Origin: a virus
DNA length: 42,437 bases
Reading direction: 5' to 3' (one strand)
Virus record (IMG/VR): IMGVR_UViG_3300046010_013285
Span: 1-42,437 of that record
Shown here in pieces: positions 1 through 8,129 of this stretch; the stretch's first letter is position 1, and each line of letters starts with the position of its first letter. The notes under the pieces are model-generated. The model ran no database searches and was not told the DNA's origin. It saw only the letters and a list, made by a program, of their open reading frames with translations. The position numbers were made by a program, and so were the translations under genes.

Positions 1-79
1 AGAGAGACTGTACTTAATAAAAATATTCTTTTATTATATCAACAACTGTAGTTATATTTGCGATTAAGTGTTATAATTA

Positions 80-119
80 AAATACCATAAGCAAAGTTTC
101 AGCGCTGCTTATGGTATTT
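80..119 (+). promoter_or_regulatory. 14-bp stem-loop ahead of first gene
   Basis: A perfect 14-bp inverted repeat (80-93 with 106-119, loop 12 nt) ends 19 nt before the start codon at 139. A TATAAT match lies at 72-77, so an RNA starting there would begin with this hairpin. It could be a terminator for a gene off the left edge, or a leader structure or operator for the gene at 139. The sequence alone does not decide. Confidence 0.5.
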
Positions 120-138
120 CATATCAAGATATATCACC

Positions 139-765
139 ATGATAACTGCAATTATAACAGAAGTCAAGTTTGGCGAAAATCTTTCTCTTGAAGGATTAAT
201 GTCCGAAAGTGGGGAATATTACGTAGGTGTTCCTCAATTAAGTAGCTGTTTTCAGTTCGACAGAAACCAAGCATCAAGAGGCATCAAAAGCTTACTAGAC
301 AAGAGTTTCCAGTTCGCCAAACTCAAGACATCACTTAACCCTAAAGGTATAAATGCTATTCCACTAGAAGTATTTGGAAACTTGATTGCTGAGTTGGCTT
401 TTAAAGGGAATCAGAAAGCCCAGATCATGACCCGGATATTGGTGAACCAGTCGCTTTATCAGTTGTTTTGCGATGCCTTTGGGGTCAAGCATGAAGCAGA
501 AGAAAGACAGCGTTGGTTGACTGCAAGATTCAACACCAAACATGATTTCCGCCCATTGACTAACCAGCTTCAACAGTACGGATTTAAAGAGCCTTGGGAA
601 TATGCCAGATTTGTTTCTCTCATGCAAGCTAAAATTGGATTAGAGAACGGTCAGCGAGACTTTACGGACTTTGAGACGTTAAACAAATTAGAACGTTGCC
701 AAACTCGATTAACGACTTATATGGAATGTGGGATTGACCCCTGGGATGCACTGAAAAAGATTTAG
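139..765 (+). CDS. Phage antirepressor-like protein
   Basis: 208 aa, soluble, no membrane segment. The N-terminal half (about residues 25-120) has the feel of Bro-N/KilA-type antirepressors: a 'YYVGVPQLSS..F' segment, then 'FAKLKTSLNPKG' and a helical stretch with 'NAIPLEVFGNLI'. The second half is basic and helical. Such proteins usually act on phage repressors or bind DNA. The gene stands alone between a leader stem-loop and its own terminator at 779-808. The family assignment is by pattern and is moderate; a cyanobacterial plasmid protein of unknown role is the alternative. Confidence 0.6.
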   Translation: MITAIITEVKFGENLSLEGLMSESGEYYVGVPQLSSCFQFDRNQASRGIKSLLDKSFQFAKLKTSLNPKGINAIPLEVFGNLIAELAFKGNQKAQIMTRILVNQSLYQLFCDAFGVKHEAEERQRWLTARFNTKHDFRPLTNQLQQYGFKEPWEYARFVSLMQAKIGLENGQRDFTDFETLNKLERCQTRLTTYMECGIDPWDALKKI

Positions 766-778
766 CTTGAATCTTTTG

Positions 779-808
779 TACCCACTAATACGCTTTAGTG
801 GGTATTTT
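779..808 (+). terminator. Rho-independent terminator
   Basis: A 9-bp perfect stem (tacccacta at 779-787 with tagtgggta at 796-804) followed by TTTT, 14 nt after the stop of the gene at 139-765. Confidence 0.85.
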
Positions 809-864
809 AAAAACCGTTTATTTTTTTAACAAATAAATTAATTTATGATATTATTATAAGTAAA

Positions 865-896
865 TTCACATCAATAAAATATTTTATTGATGTGAA
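865..896. promoter_or_regulatory. Perfect 32-bp palindrome overlapping a promoter
   Basis: Bases 865-880 are the exact reverse complement of 881-896, with no spacer (each half contains cacatcaataaaat or its complement). It lies 23 bp before the ATG at 920. A TATAAT at 908-913 and a TTGATG at 887-892 (15-bp spacing) make a plausible promoter whose -35 falls inside the palindrome. That fits an operator, and with this -10 the mRNA would be almost leaderless. Because the element also encodes a protelomerase-like enzyme, a hairpin-telomere resolution site is a second reading. Confidence 0.6.
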
Positions 897-919
897 ACCA
901 ACTAACCTATAATTCAATT

Positions 920-2083
920 ATGGCACACGTCATTAACCTAAAATTCCGGTCGTTAAATGAATTTCCAGTTCAACAGGGAAAAGAGTATCATGTATCAACT
1001 ACTCTTAAGGATTTAGTTGAAGCTAACGGTAAAAGCGAATCTCATCTTTTGTGGAAAATCCCGCTAACTGCCAATGTAAGAAGACCGACAAAAAACTCTG
1101 TTACTGAGTCAATAATTGAGTCCTTAAAAAAGGGCATTTCAGTTATTAGTTCACCACTTCATCTTGCTGCTGATTGCTCAAAAATTACTGCAAGTTTGAT
1201 TAGATTGACGTTTAAAGATTCCGATGGATTGTTAGATGGTGGTCATCGGCTATTAGCTTTTTGCATGGCTGCTAATTTTAAAGAGATAGATATTTCTCAA
1301 GTTTTTGTAAACATCATAATCTATTCAGGTTTTGATGAAATTGAATTAAAAGAAAAGGCGATCGCACTAAATACCAGTAAAGCTGTCTCAAAAATGAGTT
1401 TAGCAAATTATAGCGGTGACTATGACTGGATGAAGCCACAGCTTGAAAAGTACAGAATTATTTATCACGAAGGACAATTTGGAGTGCAGACAACAAATGT
1501 TGATGGGTGCTGTACAATTGCCAGGATTTGCAGTCTTATTTTGGCACTAGATCCAAGTTATTCTCCGTCCAATACCAGCAAAAAGAAGCATCCAAAGCTT
1601 TCAATACACGCCGCTAATTCTATACGTCGAGACTTAGTACCAAAAAAACTTTTTTCGTTGGTTCACGACGCTATAGATATTCAGTCTAAAATATTCAAAA
1701 GGCTAGAAGAACAGCATCATTCTAGTGCTACAGGAACAAGGTTTACAAAAAGTGGAAACGACGCTAGGAAATATACCAAGTTGCCTAACCATGAAATACT
1801 TACCTGTGTGATAACTCAGCAATCTTTGGTTTTCCCGATAATTTCTGGTTTTAGAGTTTTTGTAGAAAAAACTGAAACAGGGGACTACAGATTGCAAGTA
1901 AGCGAGAAAACCAAGATAAGTTTGATCAAAAAAATGTTAACCAGATATTTTCAAATATCTATGCAAGCAAAATACGCAGGACAGCCTTTGTCGTCAATTG
2001 CAAAAGATGATTACGTATGGGCTGAGATGTACGATATTTGCGCTTCACTTGTAAACAATGAAACCCAATCAAGTATGTGCTAA
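920..2083 (+). CDS. AIPR/DGQHR-type domain protein
   Basis: 387 aa, cytosolic. Residues about 50-115 carry the signature of AIPR (abortive infection phage resistance) and DndB/DGQHR-like proteins: 'NVRRPTKNS' (52-59) followed by 'GLLDGGHRLLAF' (103-114), which corresponds to the DGQHR-type loop of ParB/sulfiredoxin-fold proteins. A helical region follows, rich in N, K and S. AIPR-like proteins are found in defence islands and on mobile elements, but their biochemical activity is poorly defined. It has no restriction or DNA-modification partner here. The gene is monocistronic: palindromic promoter region upstream, terminator at 2133-2160 downstream. Confidence 0.6.
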   Translation: MAHVINLKFRSLNEFPVQQGKEYHVSTTLKDLVEANGKSESHLLWKIPLTANVRRPTKNSVTESIIESLKKGISVISSPLHLAADCSKITASLIRLTFKDSDGLLDGGHRLLAFCMAANFKEIDISQVFVNIIIYSGFDEIELKEKAIALNTSKAVSKMSLANYSGDYDWMKPQLEKYRIIYHEGQFGVQTTNVDGCCTIARICSLILALDPSYSPSNTSKKKHPKLSIHAANSIRRDLVPKKLFSLVHDAIDIQSKIFKRLEEQHHSSATGTRFTKSGNDARKYTKLPNHEILTCVITQQSLVFPIISGFRVFVEKTETGDYRLQVSEKTKISLIKKMLTRYFQISMQAKYAGQPLSSIAKDDYVWAEMYDICASLVNNETQSSMC

Positions 2084-2132
2084 AATCCAAATAGGCACAG
2101 CCTAGGGGTCGTCGTAGAACTGCCGCAACATT

Positions 2133-2160
2133 ACCGCTCACGTAGCGGTTTTGTTGTTTT
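2133..2160 (+). terminator. Rho-independent terminator
   Basis: Stem accgct (2133-2138) with agcggt (2144-2149), followed by TTTGTTGTTTTT. It ends the 920-2083 transcript. Confidence 0.8.
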
Positions 2161-2277
2161 TAATGATAATAAAAGCACCACCAAAGGATAAATATTTCTT
2201 TAAAATCTTAAATAATTATGAAACATAATAATAACATTTTTTGTGGAATGTCCACACTTACAACGTTTTCAGGAATT

Positions 2278-2330
2278 TTGTAAGGACTTTTACTTACCTA
2301 TAATTAAGTAAAAATTATAGGTAAATTACC
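2278..2330 (+). promoter_or_regulatory. Promoter with overlapping inverted repeat
   Basis: TTGTAA (2278-2283) and TATAAT (2299-2304), spaced 15 bp, form a weak promoter. A 12-bp perfect inverted repeat (ttacctataatt at 2294-2305 with aattataggtaa at 2313-2324) overlaps the -10, and a second small palindrome (ggtaaattacc, 2320-2330) abuts the ATG at 2331. The arrangement suggests repression by a dimeric regulator. Confidence 0.5.
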
Positions 2331-3161
2331 ATGAAAAAGAAAAAAATATTGTACGGGTTAATGTTTTTATTAATTGGGATTGAAGGCTTCATTCATGTCA
2401 CCATTACATCACGTCAAGTGAAAGCCCTTGATAACACAGAAGGATTATCTAAGCAGGTACAAGTCTATCAAGCTAATTCACAAAAACCGATAAAAGTACA
2501 GGAGAATTATCAAAAATCTGATTATGAAGATTTTCATCAAGCTGTAGTATCACTGAATATTATCAAAGCTTTAATTGTTGTATCTGGATGCTTATTTACA
2601 GCTGTGGTGTCCTTAACAGGTGAGACTTTGGTTAAGACAATTATTTATCAGTTTAAAGATGCTTTATTGGAAATAATGAGTAATCAAAAATATTTTGATA
2701 ATATTTCCTCTGAAGAGGTACTACGAATTACTCAAGAAATGAGACGCACAAGAAAGGAAATAAATGCAACTAGGCTATCTATGTTTAAGGAGTATGAAGG
2801 AGATCATACAGTGTTCTTGGAAGTATCCTCAGATGGTAAATATTCCTTAGCCCGTGAATCACCAATCAATAAACATTTTTTTGACTACGCTGTTTTACCA
2901 ATGATTAATGATAACCAAAAATATTTTTATTGTACCAACAATGAAACTTGTGAGACTTGGTTAGCAGAAAGGGGAACTGGTCGTTTCGCTATTCATTTAT
3001 TCTTTTATAAGAATACTTTTGCTGGGTTCTTATTGGCTGAATGGAATAAATTAATGTTGTTTAATTCAATATTCAAATATCAACAAAACACCGATTACTA
3101 TGAGTCCAAATTAGAGGACTTAGCTGCTATAATCAATGAAGCTATTAAGGACAAAAAGTAA
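2331..3161 (+). CDS. Two-TM membrane protein with C-terminal soluble domain
   Basis: 276 aa. A lysine-rich N-terminus leads into TM1 (about residues 5-25). An extra-cytoplasmic loop of some 50 residues follows, then TM2 (about 76-104), so the last 170 residues should be cytoplasmic. That part has alternating strands and helices ending in 'FAIHLFFYKNTFAGFLLAEWN', which looks somewhat like a GAF/PAS-type sensor fold, but no family is recognised. The gene is followed after 15 bp by the winged-helix gene at 3177, so the two are probably co-transcribed. A membrane sensor signalling to that DNA-binding protein is possible but unproven. Confidence 0.6.
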   Translation: MKKKKILYGLMFLLIGIEGFIHVTITSRQVKALDNTEGLSKQVQVYQANSQKPIKVQENYQKSDYEDFHQAVVSLNIIKALIVVSGCLFTAVVSLTGETLVKTIIYQFKDALLEIMSNQKYFDNISSEEVLRITQEMRRTRKEINATRLSMFKEYEGDHTVFLEVSSDGKYSLARESPINKHFFDYAVLPMINDNQKYFYCTNNETCETWLAERGTGRFAIHLFFYKNTFAGFLLAEWNKLMLFNSIFKYQQNTDYYESKLEDLAAIINEAIKDKK

Positions 3162-3176
3162 GTCAGGTGTAGACAG

Positions 3177-4418
3177 ATGTTGATAAATCAAAATGGAATT
3201 ATAGACTTTATTAAAGTTCGTGGAGGAGTAATTAACCTGCGCGAACTTTCTCACTTTAACCGCAAAGATATTGAAGCTTTACAGCTGGAAGGATACATCA
3301 AAGTCGGTCGGGGGAGTGGTGGAATTGAAGTCACTTTATTGGATAAATTCACCAAAAAATATGATGGGATAGCAGCAAAAGAAGAAGTACGAAAACACCA
3401 TCAAGTCATTGAAAATAAGCTAGTAGAAAAGAAAAAAAGCAAGAGGGACGCTAATGATTTCTCTCTGAAAAACAAGATATTTAGTGTTATTAAAAACGCT
3501 GATTATCCAGTGACAGCTAGTGAGATTAAAGAACAATTAATCCAGTGTAATCCTGATAGTATCTGCGCTTATTTGTCAGCACTGGTTAAAGCCGGAATTA
3601 TAGTTTGCAGTGAAAATAGAAAAATGTTTAGGCACTACACCACACCCGACCGAAAAGAACTACTGGCAGGATTGAATAGAAAGCCCAAGAAACCTAAACC
3701 TGACCCAATTCCCGTTCCTGCCACCGCAGCCGCTTTAAAAGAGAAATTAGCCACAGCTAAAGACATAAATCTAAAACACAGGGTACTAGAGATTGTCGTT
3801 GATTCCGACTCGCCAATGACATTACAGCAAGTGCGATCGCTCTTACCCGAATCAACTAACATCAAAACCATATCTGCATACTTATCACTGTTTGCCCGCA
3901 AAGGAATCTTATGCTGTAGTCGTGTTACCAAGAATAATATCAAATACTACACCACCCCAGATCGCTCTCACTTATTTGGGGACTGGACACCCCGACCCGG
4001 TTCACAAAAGGTTGCCGAAAGAATTTTAAGCGTGTTAGAAAATACTAGCATTGCTTTGGGGATTCGTGGTATATCTGCACAATCCCAAATACCACGTAAA
4101 TCCGCTTGGGTTGTTATACACAAGCTAAAGAACAAAGGACTAATTGAGTTAAAGCGCACCGGATACTCTTTACATATTGCTCTCAAGTCCAATTCTTCCG
4201 CTATGGACAGCCTAAACAAAGTTTCTGGATATACATTAAGAGACCAGGTCATTGAATCCATTAAAAACAATAACCATCACGCTCAAAGCATTTTAAGCGA
4301 CTTAATTAATGATTATTCCCTTCCACATATTCACAGGGTACTACGACAAATGAAGTCCACAGGAGTTTTGTATTCCCGTACCAAAGGACGGCATACTCTT
4401 TATTTTTTGAATAATTAA
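3177..4418 (+). CDS. Tandem winged-helix DNA-binding protein
   Basis: 413 aa built of about five winged-helix units. The N-terminal unit (1-60) contains 'RGGVINLRELSHF'. Two close repeats (about 98-165 and 198-268) each end in 'YTTPDR'. Two more units occupy about 275-335 and 350-413. Each shows the 'ILxxIKNA..P.T..EI' to 'YLSxLxKxGI' pattern of MarR/HTH-type modules. The N-terminal unit is shared with the 281-aa protein at 5444-6289 ('RGGVANLREL'), so the two are paralogues. The likely role is gene regulation on the element. It follows the membrane gene at 2331 by 15 bp. Confidence 0.7.
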   Translation: MLINQNGIIDFIKVRGGVINLRELSHFNRKDIEALQLEGYIKVGRGSGGIEVTLLDKFTKKYDGIAAKEEVRKHHQVIENKLVEKKKSKRDANDFSLKNKIFSVIKNADYPVTASEIKEQLIQCNPDSICAYLSALVKAGIIVCSENRKMFRHYTTPDRKELLAGLNRKPKKPKPDPIPVPATAAALKEKLATAKDINLKHRVLEIVVDSDSPMTLQQVRSLLPESTNIKTISAYLSLFARKGILCCSRVTKNNIKYYTTPDRSHLFGDWTPRPGSQKVAERILSVLENTSIALGIRGISAQSQIPRKSAWVVIHKLKNKGLIELKRTGYSLHIALKSNSSAMDSLNKVSGYTLRDQVIESIKNNNHHAQSILSDLINDYSLPHIHRVLRQMKSTGVLYSRTKGRHTLYFLNN

Positions 4419-4422
4419 TAAC

Positions 4423-4446
4423 AAAAAAGATGGGGACGACCCCATC
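4423..4446 (-). terminator. Terminator for leftward transcripts
   Basis: A 7-bp stem (gatgggg/ccccatc, 4429-4446) with a run of six A on its left (4423-4428), which reads as stem plus TTTTTT on the minus strand. It separates the converging gene sets ending at 4418 and 4652. Confidence 0.7.
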
Positions 4447-4521
4447 AAATCACAGGTAAACCTCAAAAAACCTATCATCATATTATCATATCAAAATATT
4501 TTTTAAATAATAATAATTAAT

Positions 4522-4550
4522 AAAAAGATAGGCTATGGGAAACCTATCTT
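4522..4550 (-). terminator. Leftward terminator hairpin, copy 1 of a twin pair
   Basis: An aagatagg/cctatctt stem (4525-4532 with 4543-4550) flanked on the left by A residues, giving a T tract on the minus strand. It is nearly identical to the hairpin at 4598-4627. Confidence 0.65.
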
Positions 4551-4597
4551 GATCTTGCATCATTATTCATGAGTATCTACCTCCTTTATTGTAGCAC

Positions 4598-4627
4598 AAA
4601 AAAAGATAGGCTGTGGAAACCTATCTT
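4598..4627 (-). terminator. Leftward terminator hairpin, copy 2
   Basis: Same aagatagg/cctatctt stem (4603-4610 with 4620-4627) and a seven-A tract on its left. With copy 1 and the 4423-4446 hairpin this makes three leftward terminators in about 200 bp after the HNH gene. Confidence 0.65.
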
Positions 4628-4651
4628 GACCTTATGTATCAATTCCTGTAA

Positions 4652-5050
4652 TTATATCAGATTTATGCCTTCATAGAGCAATTGATATCCTAATCTTAAT
4701 CGCTGCAAAAATTCTGCTGTATTCCTGTTTTTCCACAATGGATTGCTACCGTCTCTAATCCAATTCTTGGGGCTATGGCAGATAGATTGATGACAAGATA
4801 AGCAAACCGGAAATGTAGACTCCCCAATTGCGTCTTTCCCATAGTAAGCATGATGTATCTCATTTGATTTTTTAACCATACATACGCAACATAAGCCATG
4901 GGTTGACTTATGGGCGATCGCACACTGTTTTCGGTATTTCTTAGAATTACCATAGCGTTTATCGTAGTCCACTTTTTGTTGCTGTATCTTTTTCTTCTCT
5001 GCCATTTTCCGTTGCTGATACTTATTTTTCTTTTCGTATTTGGTAGACAT
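4652..5050 (-). CDS. HNH-type nuclease-like protein
   Basis: 132 aa. A very basic, coiled N-terminus (1-40, rich in K and Q) precedes a zinc-finger HNH-like core: C54-x2-C57, then 'EIHHAYYG' (H66-H67) and C83-x2-C86-H87 ('PVCLSCHQ'). Spaced Cys pairs around a His-His are typical of small HNH/ββα-metal endonucleases of phages and plasmids, which nick or cut DNA. The usual downstream asparagine and histidine are not obvious, so activity is uncertain. It is the last gene of the leftward unit that starts near 6289 and is followed by three terminators. Confidence 0.65.
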   Translation of the reverse strand: MSTKYEKKNKYQQRKMAEKKKIQQQKVDYDKRYGNSKKYRKQCAIAHKSTHGLCCVCMVKKSNEIHHAYYGKDAIGESTFPVCLSCHQSICHSPKNWIRDGSNPLWKNRNTAEFLQRLRLGYQLLYEGINLI

Positions 5051-5087
5051 TTCTGGTTTTTTGATAGTAAATAATAATCATATTTTA

Positions 5088-5309
5088 CTATTTAGTATCA
5101 ATTAATTTGTTCAGTTCATTAGCTAATTTTTCCGCCTTCTTTTGGGATAATCCGTGCTTAATAGTTGTTAATCCATCACTGTTTTTAAAAACAATTTGCC
5201 ACCATTTCTTGACAGTAATTGAGGATTGAACAGCATGAAATTTATCAATGACTAAGTTATCCCTGGCTTGCTTAAATTCGTGACACAATGCGTAAGATAT
5301 TTCACTCAT
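5088..5309 (-). CDS. Small hypothetical protein (73 aa)
   Basis: 73 aa, mixed charge, with a strand-rich middle ('KKWWQIVFKNSDGLTTIKHGL') and a C-terminal helix ending 'KLANELNKLIDTK'. No family recognised. Its ATG overlaps the end of the 52-aa gene at 5302-5460, so translational coupling is likely. Confidence 0.5.
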   Translation of the reverse strand: MSEISYALCHEFKQARDNLVIDKFHAVQSSITVKKWWQIVFKNSDGLTTIKHGLSQKKAEKLANELNKLIDTK

Positions 5310-5460
5310 ATTTGACTTGACCCTTTAATTTGAAAATTAAATTAATAGCAGTTTCAACAGTGGAATTGTCTGCTAATTCTGGATGCTGAGAAAGCGCGTC
5401 TAAAGACTTGACAGCACTTTTGATTAATTCACTAACGGTGGCTTTAGTTATGGTCTTCAT
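5302..5460 (-). CDS. Small hypothetical protein (52 aa)
   Basis: A 52-aa reading frame (starts MKTITKATVSEL, ends GQVKYE), largely helical. It overlaps the stop of the upstream winged-helix gene (5444) by 17 bp and overlaps the start of the next gene (5309) by 8 bp. Both overlaps support a real, coupled gene. No function recognised. Confidence 0.55.
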   Translation of the reverse strand: MKTITKATVSELIKSAVKSLDALSQHPELADNSTVETAINLIFKLKGQVKYE

Positions 5461-6289
5461 GACTATTTTTTGGGGGTAATGATAACTGAGAATTTAACTT
5501 TCTCTTCTTATATTTGATTAGTTGATTTAAGTGGGATAAAGCTATTGAATTATCAATAAGAGCAAAGTACACAATATTACTTTTGACATAGCTTCCCGCC
5601 CTGGCTATACCCGTTGTAATGAACAATTCTAATATCTTTCTTAAAGTAGTCCCGCTACATTGATTTGGTGGTAACTTACGTAAAATACCTGTCACTGACA
5701 TTGCTTCATCTGCATTTTTCAAAACATTTAAAACAGCGTTCTTGTTTTCATACCTGCCAATATAAGTACCTATAATTTCATGAAGCAAACACTTCCTTTC
5801 CGTATCAGTCCATAACCGTGTATTCCAATCAATAGAACATACCAAACTTTCCTTTTCTAATCTCTTTAAATGATAGGCGATCGCTCTAGGTCTAATCTGT
5901 GGAAACTTATCTTTCAACTCCATAGCAGACATGGGTTTATGTGCATTTTTAATCTCACTAAAGATAGAATTTCTTACTTGTTGGCAACGCTCAAGTCTGT
6001 CATTGTTACTAATTTTTGGTTGAGGCTTTACTTTAGTTTTTTTGGGGATTTGAGGGGGTTCTTTATGCTTAATGATAGTTTGGGTTGGTTGCGGTTTCTT
6101 CTCGTCTCTAGCCTTAAATTCACTGCAAATTAAACACACTTGATGACAACCAATCCGTCCCGTTATTTCTATATATTGGTGCAAATGTAATGTATCTAAA
6201 ATACTATTAGGAAATTGTCTTAATTCTCTTAAATTAGCGACCCCACCACGGGCTTTTAAAAAGTCTAATACTTGCTGATAAACTGACAT
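5444..6289 (-). CDS. Winged-helix protein, paralogue of 3177-4418
   Basis: 281 aa. The N-terminal winged-helix unit (1-55; 'FLKARGGVANLRELRQF') matches the N-terminus of the protein at 3177. A basic linker (68-98, rich in K, P and Q) follows, then two more winged-helix units (about 104-165 with 'MSAMELKDKFPQIRPRAIAYHLKRL', and 178-245). It therefore has fewer units than its paralogue and sits on the opposite strand, with the HNH gene between them. Probably a DNA-binding regulator. Hairpin 6313-6347 separates it from the membrane operon upstream. Confidence 0.65.
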   Translation of the reverse strand: MSVYQQVLDFLKARGGVANLRELRQFPNSILDTLHLHQYIEITGRIGCHQVCLICSEFKARDEKKPQPTQTIIKHKEPPQIPKKTKVKPQPKISNNDRLERCQQVRNSIFSEIKNAHKPMSAMELKDKFPQIRPRAIAYHLKRLEKESLVCSIDWNTRLWTDTERKCLLHEIIGTYIGRYENKNAVLNVLKNADEAMSVTGILRKLPPNQCSGTTLRKILELFITTGIARAGSYVKSNIVYFALIDNSIALSHLNQLIKYKKRKLNSQLSLPPKNSHEDHN

Positions 6290-6312
6290 AGCAACCCTTA
6301 AACTGCATTTTT

Positions 6313-6347
6313 CAAAAAGAGTACATAGATATTTTATACTCTTTTTG
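6313..6347 (-). terminator. Bidirectional-type terminator hairpin
   Basis: An 11-bp perfect stem (caaaaagagta at 6313-6323 with tactctttttg at 6337-6347) with A/T-rich ends. It lies after the last gene of the leftward membrane operon (6362) and before the start at 6289, so it may separate the two units. Confidence 0.65.
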
Positions 6348-6361
6348 ACTGCAATTATTTA

Positions 6362-6565
6362 TCATGTTTGCTGATGGATTTGATAACAAATTAATGGCAT
6401 TGATTGTAGTCCCCTTACTGCTTTGAACACATCAATTTCTCGTACTGAATCAAATAGATAAGCTTCACTAATCCTGGATGTAAATACAACACTAAAAATG
6501 CTGGTATCTTTGTGAATCAATCCTTGATCAGCCTGTAACACAAATCCTTTCAACTGATTACTCAT
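6362..6565 (-). CDS. Small hypothetical protein (67 aa)
   Basis: 67 aa, soluble, with no recognised motif. Its ATG overlaps the last codons of the ATPase gene by 8 bp (ATGAGTAA), so it is the coupled last gene of the membrane operon. A cytosolic partner of the ATPase is possible; this is inference from position only. Confidence 0.5.
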   Translation of the reverse strand: MSNQLKGFVLQADQGLIHKDTSIFSVVFTSRISEAYLFDSVREIDVFKAVRGLQSMPLICYQIHQQT

Positions 6566-8129
6566 CTTCCAATCCCTCCTTTAATTTCGCCATTAATAAC
6601 TCAACACCTTTATCATTTAATTCTTGTTGAGTTAAGTGTTTCCATGCTGCTTTTAACTCATCTGCTGTAGGTTGCCTTTCCAAGACTTCCTTGCACCATT
6701 TAGTCAGTATTTGATAATAGTCCGCTGTGTTTTCTTGCGGTTGGGCTTCATGGTCATCTTCACTTTGATCACCACTAGTTTGTTCCATTGCATCAATATC
6801 AAATACCGGAATCAAAGCAATAAAAGGACTACCACGAGTAGGAACTACCAAAGCGTATCTCACCTGTTCTTTGTCTAAGAGTTCACACACTTGACTAAAC
6901 AAATCAGATATTTCTGCTTTGACATTTAACAATTCCGGCATCTTGGTTAAGACGTAATTAGATACTTTTCCTAGTGCCAAAAAGCAGATATTTTTAAGCG
7001 CAGGACGACTAAAACCAGTGTAAGTACTCAATGGGTTTTGTCCCATAAAAATACCGTGAATCTTCATAGCAGCGGTGAAGTTAATAATATAATTCCACAT
7101 AGCACAAAGGTTCATTGCTGTGTCTTTGGGGACTTGTCCAACTAGTCCTTTCCCTTCACCAAATACCACATTAACTTCATCTTGAATCAGGAATATTTCC
7201 CCAAGTCCTTCACCCTTGCGGTTGTTTTTAAACTCATCCTGGCGTGCATCTATAACTTTTGTGGCAAACGTAACCCACTGATCTAGATTGGTTTTGAAAC
7301 CGTCAAATTTACGACTAAATTTACACAACCAAGCTGTTAAATAGTTCTTAGGGTCTGAACCAAACACATAAGCTGGTCCTTGTGAATTAGCAGCAATTTT
7401 ATTAATAAAAACACCTGCTAAAGTTGACTTCCCTGATTGGGTTTCTCCCCAAAAACTAAAGTGATGATTTGCGCGCTGACTCATGTTTTGTCTGCTAGAA
7501 CTTTCGCACAATTCATCAACCCATTGATCATCTATCCTGACGTAATCAGGATATTGAGATGCTAATTCTTCCAGTAATTGTCGGGTACTGGGATTGATGA
7601 TTGATTGAACCATTTTTTCATCAACAGCAGCTATTTCAGGATTAGCAATAGTACGAGAGCTAGGTAATTGTCTAGGCTCATCAAGAACCGCTTGCTGTAC
7701 CTGTGGCAACTCAACCAAGCCTTGTAATCCATAAGATTGCATCCAGCGGGGTCGTTCCATTTCTGGAAGTCCATTTATGTACCCAGCTAACTCACGCTTA
7801 GATTGAATAGCATTCTTACATTGTTCAAAGGTAAACGTACCTTTGAGTTCCTCTTTGATAATGGCGTGACTAGCATCTTCAATGGACTTGTAAAACTTCT
7901 CTTTATGCTTGCGTCGGTAAGCTTCAGCGGTAAAACACGCGCCCGAAAAAAGCCCAAGCAACTGTTGAATCAGCTTAACTTCACTATTTAAGTTTGGGGC
8001 AAATATCACTGGGGTAAACGTACCTGCTATTGCTGTAGCTGCAAGAGTTCCCATCAGAACCCGCTCAACATTTATCAACTTGGAATAGATGTCTTTATCT
8101 TTTGAGAATGGATTAGTATGATGCTGCAT
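6558..8129 (-). CDS. Membrane-anchored P-loop ATPase (FtsK/HerA-like)
   Basis: 523 aa. Two predicted TM segments near the N-terminus (about 25-44 and 53-70) are followed by a basic stretch and a cytoplasmic ATPase domain. Walker A is 'GETQSGKST' (228-236) and Walker B 'EIFLIQDE' (311-318). N-terminal TM anchors plus this P-loop resemble FtsK/HerA/VirD4-type motors that move DNA or protein through membranes, but neither a strong FtsK signature nor relaxase genes are seen, so substrate and family branch are open. An acidic C-terminal tail (about 440-523) follows the core. The start overlaps the small paralogue at 8113. Confidence 0.65.
   Translation of the reverse strand: MQHHTNPFSKDKDIYSKLINVERVLMGTLAATAIAGTFTPVIFAPNLNSEVKLIQQLLGLFSGACFTAEAYRRKHKEKFYKSIEDASHAIIKEELKGTFTFEQCKNAIQSKRELAGYINGLPEMERPRWMQSYGLQGLVELPQVQQAVLDEPRQLPSSRTIANPEIAAVDEKMVQSIINPSTRQLLEELASQYPDYVRIDDQWVDELCESSSRQNMSQRANHHFSFWGETQSGKSTLAGVFINKIAANSQGPAYVFGSDPKNYLTAWLCKFSRKFDGFKTNLDQWVTFATKVIDARQDEFKNNRKGEGLGEIFLIQDEVNVVFGEGKGLVGQVPKDTAMNLCAMWNYIINFTAAMKIHGIFMGQNPLSTYTGFSRPALKNICFLALGKVSNYVLTKMPELLNVKAEISDLFSQVCELLDKEQVRYALVVPTRGSPFIALIPVFDIDAMEQTSGDQSEDDHEAQPQENTADYYQILTKWCKEVLERQPTADELKAAWKHLTQQELNDKGVELLMAKLKEGLEDE

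Noticed and set aside
3635-4270. Leftward frames of about 100 aa opposite the winged-helix gene at 3177.
   Set aside because: They are antisense shadows of a well-supported repetitive gene.
4696-4953. 85-aa leftward frame overlapping the HNH gene.
   Set aside because: It is an alternative frame with no motif; the 132-aa frame has the Cys/His pattern.
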